Part shown: positions 52,108 through 60,325 of the stretch, one piece after another | Position numbering within the stretch: position 1 is the stretch's first letter | Layout of the letters: each line of letters starts with the position of its first letter | From: Rhizobium sp. 16-449-1b | GTDB lineage: Bacteria > Pseudomonadota > Alphaproteobacteria > Rhizobiales > Rhizobiaceae | Assembly (NCBI RefSeq): GCF_017741935.1 | Contig: NZ_JAGHMH010000028.1 | Coordinates: 372,001 to 436,000 of the forward strand | Direction: 5' to 3' | Length of the DNA: 64,000 nt | Translations under genes and position numbers: made by a program | The notes under the pieces: model-generated | What the model saw: only the letters and a program-made list of their open reading frames with translations | Told to the model about the DNA's origin: nothing | Database searches by the model: none

Positions 52108-53648
52108 GACGCGAGCTTTCCCTGGTGTCCGTGACCTTTGGCAGATGCCGCGATGATAGCCTCTTCCGTTGCTTCGCTTCTGTCGAAGACGGCGACCAGC
52201 TTGCCGTTACTGAGAACGGCGATGCGGTCGGAAAGGGCCATGACCTCTTCAAGGTCTGAGGTTGAAAACAAAATTGCAAGGCCCTTGGCGGCCAGCCTGC
52301 GCATGGTGCGGAACACATCCGCCTTGGCGCCGACATCGATGCCGCGGCTGGGCTCGTCCATCAGCAGCACCTTCGGATTGGTCATCAGCGCCTTACCGAT
52401 GACCACCTTCTGCTGGTTGCCGCCGGACATCGAGGTGACCTCGAATTCCGGGTTCGGCGCCTTGATGGAGAGATCGCGGATCATGTCGTTGATGCCCTGC
52501 CTTTCGGCGCCGGCCTTGATGTGAAAGATCCGCGTGAAGTGATCCAGGCTTGCAAGCGTCAGATTGCTGGCGATGGAGAGCACCTGCACCAGTCCTTCGC
52601 GCTGACGGTCCTCGGGGATGAGGGCAAGCCCCTTCCTGATCCGCCCTGTCGTGTCTTGTGCGCGCACTTCCTGGCCATCGATGAAGATCTTGCCGGTCGA
52701 GTGCTTGTGACGGCCGATCACGCATTCGAAGAACTCGCTGCGTCCGGCGCCCATCAGGCCGTAGATGCCGAGGATTTCGCCAGCGCGCACTGAGAGCGAG
52801 ACGTGATCGACGGCCAGACCGCCGGTCCTGCGCGGCAGGCTGATCTCCTCGGCGCGGAAGGCTTCCGGTCCGAGCTCATGGTCGGCCGCCTTGGCAAAAT
52901 CCTTGGCGTCGGAGCCGATCATCGAGCGGACGATCCACTTGGTGTCGATATCGCGAACCATCGCATGGCCGGTGATCTGGCCGTCGCGCAGCACGGTGAT
53001 GTAATCGCCGATCCGCATCAGCTCTTCCAGCCGGTGCGAGATATAGACGATGGCGACGCCCTGCGCCTTCAGTTCGGCGATGACCTTGAACAGGATCTCG
53101 ACCTCGGCCGCCGAAAGCGCCGATGTCGGTTCGTCCATGATCAGGATACGGGCGTTGAGCGACATCGCCTTGGCGATCTCGACCAGCTGCTGCTGGCCGA
53201 TCGGCAGGTCCTCGACCATGGTCTCGGCGTTGATGCCGGCATCCAGGCGCTTCAGAAAGGCGTTTGCCTTTTCGATCTGCGCCTTGTGATCGATGCCGCG
53301 AATGCCGCGGGTGATCTCGCGGGTGGCGAAGATGTTTTCGGCCACCGTCATGTTGGCAAAGAGGTTGAGCTCCTGGAAGATCATGCCGATACCGTGCGCC
53401 TGGGCGTCGGCCGGACTGTCGAAGGAGACCGTTTCGCCATCGAGGACGATGCGTCCAAGCGTTGGCCGCTCGACGCCGGCGATGATCTTCATCAGTGTCG
53501 ACTTTCCAGCGCCGTTCTCGCCGACCAGCACGTTGACCGCGCCACGTCTGAGCTCAAGATCGGCGCGCTTGACGGCGACGATGCCGGAATAGACCTTGGA
53601 CACCTCTTCGAGGCGCAGGATAACGTCGTGTTCGATCGTTTCGCTCAT
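52104..53648 (-). CDS. sugar ABC importer ATPase (RbsA type)
   Basis: A 514-residue duplicated ATPase of the CUT2 family. The N-terminal domain has Walker A GENGAGKSTL and Walker B RILIMDEPTSALS. The C-terminal domain lacks a normal Walker A (GIYGLMGAGRSEF) but has signature MSGGNQQKV and LLMDEPSRGIDVG, as usual for RbsA proteins. It lies two bases after the DUF2291 gene and overlaps the permease gene. Confidence 0.93.
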   Translation of the reverse strand: MSETIEHDVILRLEEVSKVYSGIVAVKRADLELRRGAVNVLVGENGAGKSTLMKIIAGVERPTLGRIVLDGETVSFDSPADAQAHGIGMIFQELNLFANMTVAENIFATREITRGIRGIDHKAQIEKANAFLKRLDAGINAETMVEDLPIGQQQLVEIAKAMSLNARILIMDEPTSALSAAEVEILFKVIAELKAQGVAIVYISHRLEELMRIGDYITVLRDGQITGHAMVRDIDTKWIVRSMIGSDAKDFAKAADHELGPEAFRAEEISLPRRTGGLAVDHVSLSVRAGEILGIYGLMGAGRSEFFECVIGRHKHSTGKIFIDGQEVRAQDTTGRIRKGLALIPEDRQREGLVQVLSIASNLTLASLDHFTRIFHIKAGAERQGINDMIRDLSIKAPNPEFEVTSMSGGNQQKVVIGKALMTNPKVLLMDEPSRGIDVGAKADVFRTMRRLAAKGLAILFSTSDLEEVMALSDRIAVLSNGKLVAVFDRSEATEEAIIAASAKGHGHQGKLAS

Positions 53649-53650
53649 CG

Positions 53651-54295
53651 CTACGGCCCCACCGTCAGTTCGGCCGGCGTCACCAGCGGCAACTGGCCGG
53701 ATGCCGGGAGCGGGAAGGCGCCGGTGACCGTTACGGTCTTGCCGGTCAGGCCCTCGCGCGGCAGCGGCGCCAGAAGCGCGGTGTTGATCTTCCCGTTAAA
53801 CGCCTTGCCGAATTGCGCCCACTCGATCTGGTTCTTGAACTCGTTGAAATTAACGAATTCCAGCGTGTCGCGAAGCGCCGTTCCGCGCACGGCGGGGCCG
53901 ATCTGCACCTTGGCGTCGGCCTTGCCATCGCCGTCGGCGTCCACGTCGATCGTGGCGGCGCGCGATGCGGTATCGGCCGCGACGATCTTGCCGCTCAGCT
54001 TGACCGCATAGGTCCAGGGCGCGCTCGCCTGTTTGCGTGTATTGCCGTATTTCTCGCCAGCCTGATCCGGGCTCGACGCGGCAAGCGCCACGACGTCCTT
54101 CAGCTCGCCGGCCCGCTTTTGCAGATAGGGAATTGCCTGCGACTGCCAGATGGCCTCGACCTTCGCCGCGGGATCGAAGGCGCTCTTTGCGGTTTCCGCC
54201 GCCTTTTCTTCCGCCGTCGGCGTTTTGATGATTTTGCAGCCCGGCAGTGCCATCGCAAGCAATGCGATCACAACCGCGCTTCTGACCCTCGCCAT
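53651..54295 (-). CDS. DUF2291-family lipoprotein associated with sugar importer
   Basis: A 214-residue lipoprotein. A signal peptide with lipobox ALPGC gives Cys20 as the acylated residue, followed by a lysine-rich linker and a beta-rich domain containing VDADGDGKADAKVQIGPAVR, a calcium-loop-like DxDxDG sequence. DUF2291 proteins occur only in RbsABC-type sugar operons; their role is unproven. It sits between the binding-protein and ATPase genes, a typical place. Confidence 0.85.
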   Translation of the reverse strand: MARVRSAVVIALLAMALPGCKIIKTPTAEEKAAETAKSAFDPAAKVEAIWQSQAIPYLQKRAGELKDVVALAASSPDQAGEKYGNTRKQASAPWTYAVKLSGKIVAADTASRAATIDVDADGDGKADAKVQIGPAVRGTALRDTLEFVNFNEFKNQIEWAQFGKAFNGKINTALLAPLPREGLTGKTVTVTGAFPLPASGQLPLVTPAELTVGP

Positions 54296-54379
54296 CCACG
54301 AAACTCCAATCTTATGGAATAGGATAAAGAACGAAGAGCGCCGATGAGTGCGCTCTTCGCCATTGGTCTCAAGCTGTCG

Positions 54380-55321
54380 TTACTTCGCGATCGCGAAGGT
54401 TTCGAGCTTGGAGGCGTTGTCGGCGTTGATGAGAATGCAATCCATCAGCTGCTTCTCTTCCTTGGGAAGAGTCTTGTTCTTGATGTAGGCGTCGGCCTGC
54501 TCGACAGCCATCTGCGCCTGTGCGTATGCGGGCTGCAGAACGGTGGCTTTGATGCCGCCGGACTTGATGGAGTCGCGGACGTCGTTCGAACCGTCGAAGC
54601 CGACGACGATCACGTCCTTGCGGCCGGCGGCCTGGAGAGCGGCGATGGCGCCCATGGCCATCGTGTCGTTGCCGGAGATGACGCCCTGGATATCCGGGTT
54701 TGCCTGCAGGATGGTTTCCATCTTGGCGTAGGCTTCCGTCTGGCTCCAGTTGGCCGACTGCTTGGCAACCGACTTCAGGTCCGGATAGTCGTCGATGACG
54801 TCATGGTAGCCCTGCGAGCGGATGCCGGCATTGGTGTCGGATTCCTTGCCGACGAGCTCGACATAATTGCCCTTCTCGCCCATCAGCTTGACGAACTCCT
54901 GCGCGCCGAGCTGGGCGCCCTGGTAGTTGTTGGAAACGATCTGTGCGGCGGCAACGCCCGTGGCGTTGATTTCGCGGTCGATGAGGAAGGACGGAATGCC
55001 CGCGTCCTTGGCCTTCTTGACGGCGGCAACGGTCGCATCAGCGCCGGCGTTGTCGAGAATGATGGCCTTCGCACCGCGGCCGATGGCGGTGTCGATCATC
55101 TGGGATTGCTTGTTGGCGTCGTCGTCATGGGTCATGACGAGCGCTTCGTAGCCCAGTTCCTTCGCCTTGGCTTCAGCACCTACGGCTTCAGCCTTGAAGA
55201 ACGGGTTGTCGTGTGCGGGGGTGATGATGGCGATCAGGTCCGCCGAAAAAGCGGGCATGGCAACGCCAAATGCAAGCGCGCTGGCAAAGGCAGCGACGGT
55301 CAGTCTACGTGTCAGTCTCAT
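54380..55321 (-). CDS. sugar ABC importer binding protein (RbsB type), probable D-apiose binder
   Basis: A 313-residue periplasmic binding protein with signal peptide (FASALAFGVAMPAFSA, cleavage near residue 27). LIAIITPAHDNPFFKAEAVG starts the mature domain. SFLIDREINATG, GVISGNDTMAMGAIAALQA and VVGFDGSNDVRDSIKSG are family segments with the pentose-contacting Asp/Arg/Asn set. Binding proteins of this group were shown to bind D-apiose in operons with apsD/aplA/apnO. The gene is preceded by two stem-loops that separate it from apnO. Confidence 0.9.
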   Translation of the reverse strand: MRLTRRLTVAAFASALAFGVAMPAFSADLIAIITPAHDNPFFKAEAVGAEAKAKELGYEALVMTHDDDANKQSQMIDTAIGRGAKAIILDNAGADATVAAVKKAKDAGIPSFLIDREINATGVAAAQIVSNNYQGAQLGAQEFVKLMGEKGNYVELVGKESDTNAGIRSQGYHDVIDDYPDLKSVAKQSANWSQTEAYAKMETILQANPDIQGVISGNDTMAMGAIAALQAAGRKDVIVVGFDGSNDVRDSIKSGGIKATVLQPAYAQAQMAVEQADAYIKNKTLPKEEKQLMDCILINADNASKLETFAIAK

Positions 55322-55340
55322 TGGTTTCCTCCCAAAAGAA

Positions 55341-55387
55341 GCCCTGTTCCCAGCAGGGCGGTGAAAGGGGAGGGGTTGCCCCCTCCC
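55341..55387 (-). terminator. two stem-loops between apnO and binding-protein gene
   Basis: GGGAGGGG (55368-55375) pairs with CCCCTCCC (55380-55387) around TTGC, and GCCCTG (55341-55346) pairs with CAGGGC (55354-55359). U-runs are weak, so they probably attenuate read-through or protect the 5' end of the abundant binding-protein mRNA. Confidence 0.5.
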
Positions 55388-55397
55388 GGGGTCGGTA

Positions 55398-56225
55398 TCA
55401 GGTGATACGCTTGATGCTGTCAGCGATCTCCTGAGGTTCGAAAACGCGCTTCCAATCGTCCTTCATCAGGGCGGGAATGCCGAATTCGATAGCCTTGTTG
55501 CAAGCGTCCGAGAACACGCCCTGGACTTCGCCGAAGATGACGGCGCCGAGAACGTTCAGGTGGCCGAGCAGGAAGTCGCGGGCAGCTTCTTCCGGAACGC
55601 CGCGCGCGACGCACTCATCCATGGCCTGCTTCATGACGACGAGCAGCGAAGCGGCAACGGTCTCGGAGAGACCCGGCTCCAGCATCGCCATCTGCTCGAC
55701 GGTGACGCGGTGCGAGCGCATGACCGGTGCCCAGATCGTCTTGGCGATTTCTTCGCCGACGGCGTAGGCTTCTTCCGGACCCTGCATCAGAGCCGAAACG
55801 ATGTGCTGCTTGGCGAAGAGGCCGCCGAAGTGGTCCTTCTTGGCCTGCATGTCGGTTTCGTCGTTGAAGATCGGCGGATGGCACGGATGCGTGACGAAGT
55901 ACGTCAGGTCAGGACGCTCCGGGAAGTGGCCAGCGAACGGCGCGGCAGCGTCGAGCGCGACAACCATGGTGCCTGCCTTGAGCTTGTCGTTGATGCCGGC
56001 GGCAACCTTGCCGATATGCGTATCCGGAACGGCCAGGATGACGACGTCGACGCCGTCAAGCGCTACGTCCACGTCCACGGTCGAAAGACCGAGGTCGTCC
56101 TTCAGGCGTGCCTTGCCGATATCGCTGATTTCAACGTGGCGAACGTCGTAGCGCGAACCCTTGAGGTTCTTTGCAAGCCGGTAGCCCATTTTGCCGCCGG
56201 CGCCGAACAGAGCAATGGAAGTCAT
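55398..56225 (-). CDS. apnO: D-apionate oxidoisomerase
   Basis: A 275-residue NAD-dependent enzyme. The N-terminal Rossmann fold starts with IALFGAGGKMGYRLA; DVVILAVPDTHIGKVA and YFVTHPCHPPIFND follow. The C-terminal all-helical domain is of the 6-phosphogluconate-dehydrogenase type (LEPGLSETVAASLLVVMKQA, then EEAARDFLLGHLNVLGAVIF). This matches the enzyme that oxidises D-apionate with migration of a hydroxymethyl group, giving 3-oxo-isoapionate. It lies between the binding-protein gene and the isomerase genes, with a candidate GntR operator 40 bases upstream. Confidence 0.87.
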   Translation of the reverse strand: MTSIALFGAGGKMGYRLAKNLKGSRYDVRHVEISDIGKARLKDDLGLSTVDVDVALDGVDVVILAVPDTHIGKVAAGINDKLKAGTMVVALDAAAPFAGHFPERPDLTYFVTHPCHPPIFNDETDMQAKKDHFGGLFAKQHIVSALMQGPEEAYAVGEEIAKTIWAPVMRSHRVTVEQMAMLEPGLSETVAASLLVVMKQAMDECVARGVPEEAARDFLLGHLNVLGAVIFGEVQGVFSDACNKAIEFGIPALMKDDWKRVFEPQEIADSIKRIT

Positions 56226-56264
56226 GTTTCCTCACTTCGTGTTTTGCTGGAATTGTTAACGTTG

Positions 56265-56278
56265 CTGGTATGATGAGT
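56265..56278. promoter_or_regulatory. candidate GntR operator upstream of apnO
   Basis: CTGGTATGATGAGT matches CTGGTATAATGAGT upstream of the RuBisCO-like/GntR gene pair (60213-60226) at 13 of 14 positions. It suggests that apnO and the importer have a second promoter under the same regulator. Confidence 0.5.
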
Positions 56279-56301
56279 CAATCACCACCCCAGAATAAGT
56301 A

Positions 56302-56739
56302 TTACTTAACCGCGTCGAGCCTGTTGATGGCGTCGACGTTGCCTGCGGAAGCGCCCTTCGGGTCGAATTCGGAAGCGAGCCAGGTGTCGACGATCGACTT
56401 GGCAAGTTCCGGACCGATCACGCGTGCGCCCATGGTGATGATCTGTGCATTGTTGGATTTCGCGGCGCGCTCGGCCGAATAGGTGTCGTGCGTCAGCGCG
56501 GCGCGGATGCCTGGAACCTTGTTGGCGGAGATCGAAACGCCAATGCCGGTACCGCAGATGAGAATACCGCGCTCATGCTGGCCGTCGACGATGGTCTGCG
56601 CGAGGTTCAGCGACAGGTCGGCATAAAAGCCGGCCTGGCTGAGATCATGCACTTCGAGGCCCGCCTTGGTGGCGAGGTGGGCGGCGATCACGTCAAGCAA
56701 TGGCTTGCCGGCGCTATCCGCTCCGATGGCGATTTTCAT
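56302..56739 (-). CDS. RpiB/LacAB-family isomerase, probable D-erythrulose-4-phosphate isomerase
   Basis: A 145-residue ribose-5-phosphate isomerase B homologue. IAIGADSAGKPLLDVI (a Ser replaces the usual His of GxDHAG) and GILICGTGIGVSISANKVPG with Cys62 are visible. The ATG at 56739 follows GAAAGGACACGGACC. Partnered with a TPI-type isomerase, this family interconverts D-erythrulose 4-phosphate and D-erythrose 4-phosphate in tetritol pathways (EryI/DerI). Here it would finish apiose breakdown by feeding the pentose phosphate pathway. Confidence 0.85.
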   Translation of the reverse strand: MKIAIGADSAGKPLLDVIAAHLATKAGLEVHDLSQAGFYADLSLNLAQTIVDGQHERGILICGTGIGVSISANKVPGIRAALTHDTYSAERAAKSNNAQIITMGARVIGPELAKSIVDTWLASEFDPKGASAGNVDAINRLDAVK

Positions 56740-56794
56740 GGTCCGTGTCCTTTCAATCATTCGGGGGCTGGATGAGTGGAATTGGTGGCTGCGA

Positions 56795-57553
56795 TCAAAT
56801 GACCGCGGCAACGCGCTTCAGAATGTCGAGATAGCCTTCGACTGCCCAGGCAGAGCGGCCGATGAAAAGGCCGTCGATGTGCGGCTGTGAGATCAGTTCC
56901 TCGCAATTGCCTGGATTGACGCTGCCGCCGTAGAGAACCGGAACCGCGCGACCGAGCGCCTTGGCGGCGACGTCGGCGATGCGCGCGTGGCGCTCGTCGG
57001 CGTAGTCGGCGGTCGCCGGAATGCCATTGACGCCGATCGCCCAAACGGGTTCGTAGGCAAGCAGAATTTCCGCGTCCTTGCCTGATGTGGTGACGCGCGC
57101 CAACGCGCCTTCTACCTGGCGTTTCAGCACCGCGTCGGCATCACCGGCATTGCGCTCGGCAAGCGTCTCGCCGATGCAGATCAGCGGGATCAGGCCGTGC
57201 TTGACGGCGCTTTCGACCTTCAGGCCGACGGTTTCGTCGGTCTCGCCGAAGTGTTCGCGACGCTCGGAATGGCCGAGTTCGACGATGTCGAGGTTGCAAT
57301 CCTTCAGCATCGGGGCCGAGATCTCGCCGGTCCAGGCGCCGGCTGCGTCCCAATGCATGTTCTGCGCGCCGACCTTCACCGAGCTATCGGCGAGAGCCTT
57401 CTTGATTTCGCGCACTGCCGTGAACGGCGGGATGACGAAGCGCTGAATATCCGCGTGGCGATCGCCATCGGCGGCCGCGAGCTTTTCCGCAAAGGACAGA
57501 GCCTCGCCAAGCGTCTTGTTCATCTTGAAGCTGGTGCCAACCCAATAGCGCAT
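56795..57553 (-). CDS. triosephosphate-isomerase-family, probable L-erythrulose-1-phosphate isomerase
   Basis: A 252-residue TIM-barrel isomerase. Catalytic residues are Lys10 (in GTSFKMNKT, where housekeeping TPI has GNWKMN), His95 (ELGHSERRE) and Glu168 (AYEPVWAIG). The phosphate loop VLYGGSVNPGN is present. The SFKMNKT variant and position next to an RpiB-type gene are features of EryH/LerI, which convert L-erythrulose 1-phosphate to D-erythrulose 4-phosphate. The ATG at 57553 follows GGAGGG and lies two bases after the oiaK stop. Confidence 0.87.
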   Translation of the reverse strand: MRYWVGTSFKMNKTLGEALSFAEKLAAADGDRHADIQRFVIPPFTAVREIKKALADSSVKVGAQNMHWDAAGAWTGEISAPMLKDCNLDIVELGHSERREHFGETDETVGLKVESAVKHGLIPLICIGETLAERNAGDADAVLKRQVEGALARVTTSGKDAEILLAYEPVWAIGVNGIPATADYADERHARIADVAAKALGRAVPVLYGGSVNPGNCEELISQPHIDGLFIGRSAWAVEGYLDILKRVAAVI

Positions 57554-57555
57554 GT

Positions 57556-58890
57556 TCAAGCCCTCCGTCCGTCGCGGATCTGTGCGAAATAGCCGTCGGT
57601 TCCGACCTGGCCGCCCTTGAGCGCGATCTGCAGGCCGTTGGTCGGCGCGTAGTTGCCATGTGCCGTGCAGAGCGGCGAGCCGGGGGTCTGCGGCAATGGC
57701 AGCAAGGTCGTCAGAGCGTCTACACGCAACTGCTGCAGCGCGTGGCTCGACGTGTCGCCGCCGGCGATGACAGCGCGGGGCAGCTTTTCGGTCTCGATCA
57801 ACCGGCGCAGGATGGTGCCGAGAGCGGAGCCGAGGCGATGGCGGGATCCGGGAATACGATCGATATCGGTGCCCTTGTCCGACGATGAGCCGAGTGCGGT
57901 GTGCAGGATGACGCTGCGGCCATCCTTCAGGCGCTTGACGCCTTCGGCAACAGCCGCGTCGATAGCGCGGTCACGGCTTTCGCCGACGAGATCGAGCGGA
58001 TCGACGGCGATGCCGTCAAAGCCGTTTTCCGTCGCATTGCGGATCTGCCGTTCCGTGGTGGGCGAAACGCTTCCGGAGACGACGGCGAGGCGATCGACCT
58101 TGCCTGGCGCGGCGAAAGTCGTCGGTTCGCCAAGCAGGCCTTCGGCCTTCCACGCCTGCAACAGCGCGTATTCGACGCCCGACGAGCCGGCCGTGAAGAG
58201 GCCGCCGTCGCGCTTGGCTCGCCAGACCTGACGGCCGGCCAGAGCCTGCGACTGGGCGCTATCCACGTCGATCAGCAGGATGCCATCGAGGTCGGCGATC
58301 GTCTTGTCGATGCGCTGGTCGGCATCGGCAGCCGCGGTGGTGACGAGATCGGCGAGCGCTACGGGCAGTGCCGTCTGTTTTGCCAGATGCAGGGTGAGGT
58401 CGGCTTCCGACATCGGCGTCACCGGATGGCGGCTCATGACGGGATGGCGGTCGATGCGGTAGTAGCGATCCTGGTAGGCGGCGAAGAGATTGCCGAAAGC
58501 TGTGAAACGCTTCAGCTGCGGCGCGCCGACGACCACAGGCACGACCGGTTGGCCATAGAGCGCCTTGCCGATTTCGATTGCCTTGCCGATGTTGCCGATA
58601 TCAGGGCTGGAATCGAAGGTCGAGCAGACCTTGTAGTGGCAGATATCGGCGTCGAGGGCCTTCAGCCATTCAAAGATCGCCGGCAGATGCTTTTCCATCC
58701 ACTCCGGCGTTTCGCTGCGGCTGGTACCGGCAATGCCGAAGGCTCGGTAATCGGCGAAACGCTTGGCGGTCTCGGCGCTGGGGATGCCGAGAAACAGCAC
58801 GGTCGGTACGCCGTTGGAGGCAAGCGCTTCCATGACGTCGGCCGAACCGGTGAAATCGTCACCGTAGTAGGTAAGCAGAGGTTTGGTCAT
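57556..58890 (-). CDS. oiaK: 3-oxo-isoapionate kinase (DUF1537 family)
   Basis: A 444-residue four-carbon acid sugar kinase. The N-terminal domain begins LLTYYGDDFTGSADVMEAL, the DDxTG substrate motif of the family. The C-terminal nucleotide-binding part has VVSGSVSPTTERQI and AVIAGGDTSSHALQQL. DUF1537 kinases phosphorylate acid sugars. In apiose operons with a RuBisCO-like protein, the member is 3-oxo-isoapionate kinase, giving the 4-phosphate. The ATG at 58890 is four bases after the RuBisCO-like gene; the frame upstream lies inside that gene and is excluded. Confidence 0.85.
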   Translation of the reverse strand: MTKPLLTYYGDDFTGSADVMEALASNGVPTVLFLGIPSAETAKRFADYRAFGIAGTSRSETPEWMEKHLPAIFEWLKALDADICHYKVCSTFDSSPDIGNIGKAIEIGKALYGQPVVPVVVGAPQLKRFTAFGNLFAAYQDRYYRIDRHPVMSRHPVTPMSEADLTLHLAKQTALPVALADLVTTAAADADQRIDKTIADLDGILLIDVDSAQSQALAGRQVWRAKRDGGLFTAGSSGVEYALLQAWKAEGLLGEPTTFAAPGKVDRLAVVSGSVSPTTERQIRNATENGFDGIAVDPLDLVGESRDRAIDAAVAEGVKRLKDGRSVILHTALGSSSDKGTDIDRIPGSRHRLGSALGTILRRLIETEKLPRAVIAGGDTSSHALQQLRVDALTTLLPLPQTPGSPLCTAHGNYAPTNGLQIALKGGQVGTDGYFAQIRDGRRA

Positions 58891-58894
58891 GGTC

Positions 58895-60154
58895 TCAAGC
58901 TGCCTTGCCGTCGCCGAATTTCGCGATCGAGGCCGCGAGTTCCGGATGATCCTTGGCGTATTCGTCGAGCGGGATATCGGCGACTGCCGCCTGCCAGGCC
59001 TGCTGCACGGCGCGCACGCCGGCCGCCGGGCCGCCCGGATGGCTGACGATGCCGCCGCCGCATAGATAGAGCAGGTCGGTGGTGCGGCCGGTGCGGTTAT
59101 AGGTGTCCGGCGCCTGGCCACCCCACTGGCCGGAGCCTGCAACCGGCAGCGGGCAGTCGGCCTTGCTGAACAGCGGCGTGCTGACGGCCTTGAAGGATTC
59201 GACGAAGCTGTCGTCCGGTTCCCAATACTTGATGCGGATGCCGTTGATCTGGAACTGGTCGACGCCGAGCAGGCGCCAGAACTGCTGGTAGACCTTGAAA
59301 TCGAGGCCGGCGCCGGGATCGCGGGTCAGGATGTCCCAACCGTTGCGATGCGCATGCAGAACGAGGCCAGAGCGCTTGCGCAGGAAGCTCATTCCGCCGA
59401 AGCCGATCGAATTGATGTTGACGACGGCGCAGTTGCCGCCGGCCTTCAGGACGAGATCGTGATTGCGCATCATCTCGTCTGGATCGGCATGCGAGATGCC
59501 GAAGGCGTACATGACCTTCTTGCCGGTCTTCTGCTCGTGATCGAGGATCTTCGGCATGATGGCCGCGACGCGCTCCTTGAGCGGCGAATAGGCCGGGCTC
59601 ATCAGCTTTTCGTCGTCCTTGATGAAGTCGACGCCGGACTCGATCAGTTCGCCGACGAGTTCCGCCGTCTCATGCGGCCGCAGGCCGAGCGCCGGCTTGA
59701 CGATCGTGCCGATGATCGGACGCCCTTCGACGCCGGTCAGTCGGCGGCTGCCGGGCAGGCCGAACTGAGGGCCGGGATGGGCTGTGGCGAAGGCTTCCGG
59801 CAGCTTCATGTCGACGATGCGAATGCCGCTCATGCCCTTGATCGAGAATACGCCGCCGATCGCGATCGTCATCAGGGCGGAGAGATCGGTGCCGATCGCG
59901 TCCATCGGGAAAGCGATATCGGCGTCGGCTCGGTGAATGGGGCCGCTGCCGGGTGCTACTTCCGGCCAGGTCGGGTATTCCGCATCGGGCAGGTGACGGA
60001 TGGCGATAACGCGTGCCGCGACGCGCGCCTTCAGCTCTTCCGTCTCGCCGGGAACGGGGACGAACGTGCCGGTCGACTGATCGCTGGCGATCTTGGCCGC
60101 CATGGCCTCGACGCTGCCGGTCGTTTCGATGCGGTAGGTAACTGTGATCATCAT
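58895..60154 (-). CDS. RuBisCO-like protein, 3-oxo-isoapionate-4-phosphate decarboxylase (OiaX) or transcarboxylase (OiaT) type
   Basis: A 419-residue large-subunit RuBisCO homologue. Visible equivalents are the base Lys153 in GTIVKPALGL, the carbamylated Lys179 with metal ligands Asp181 and Glu182 in DFIKDDEK, HAHR at about 267-270, and the phosphate loop GGGIVSHPGGPAAG. It is not CO2-fixing RuBisCO: the beta-7 region reads AGSGQWGGQAP. In D-apiose pathways such proteins act on 3-oxo-isoapionate 4-phosphate, either releasing CO2 or splitting it to glycolate and 3-phosphoglycerate. Downstream tetrulose isomerases favour the decarboxylase. The ATG pair at 60154/60151 follows AGGAGGAG. It is the first gene of the leftward operon. 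Confidence 0.88.
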   Translation of the reverse strand: MMITVTYRIETTGSVEAMAAKIASDQSTGTFVPVPGETEELKARVAARVIAIRHLPDAEYPTWPEVAPGSGPIHRADADIAFPMDAIGTDLSALMTIAIGGVFSIKGMSGIRIVDMKLPEAFATAHPGPQFGLPGSRRLTGVEGRPIIGTIVKPALGLRPHETAELVGELIESGVDFIKDDEKLMSPAYSPLKERVAAIMPKILDHEQKTGKKVMYAFGISHADPDEMMRNHDLVLKAGGNCAVVNINSIGFGGMSFLRKRSGLVLHAHRNGWDILTRDPGAGLDFKVYQQFWRLLGVDQFQINGIRIKYWEPDDSFVESFKAVSTPLFSKADCPLPVAGSGQWGGQAPDTYNRTGRTTDLLYLCGGGIVSHPGGPAAGVRAVQQAWQAAVADIPLDEYAKDHPELAASIAKFGDGKAA

Positions 60155-60213
60155 GAGGTTTCGTTGCTCCTCCTGCCTAGGCCGAAAGTTTGCCATGGCG
60201 TCAACTCGTGAAC

Positions 60214-60232
60214 TGGTATAATGAGTATTCCA
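60214..60232. promoter_or_regulatory. candidate operator between RuBisCO-like and GntR genes
   Basis: TGGTATAATGAGTATTCCA is an imperfect inverted repeat (TGGTATA-N5-TATTCCA) in the divergent promoter region. It contains the TGGTATA element recognised by NanR-like GntR regulators, and its left part recurs at 56265-56278. Confidence 0.55.
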
Positions 60233-60325
60233 ATTTCTGCAACGAAAATTTTTGAAAGAGCACTGACCGATTTCAGACGACGGCCTTTCGTGCCGGGACG
60301 CTAGCATGCATAAAGGAGGGATATT

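Noticed and set aside
58895..60154. Annotation as CO2-fixing RuBisCO large subunit
   Set aside because: No small subunit or phosphoribulokinase nearby, active-site loops differ, and the context is apiose catabolism.
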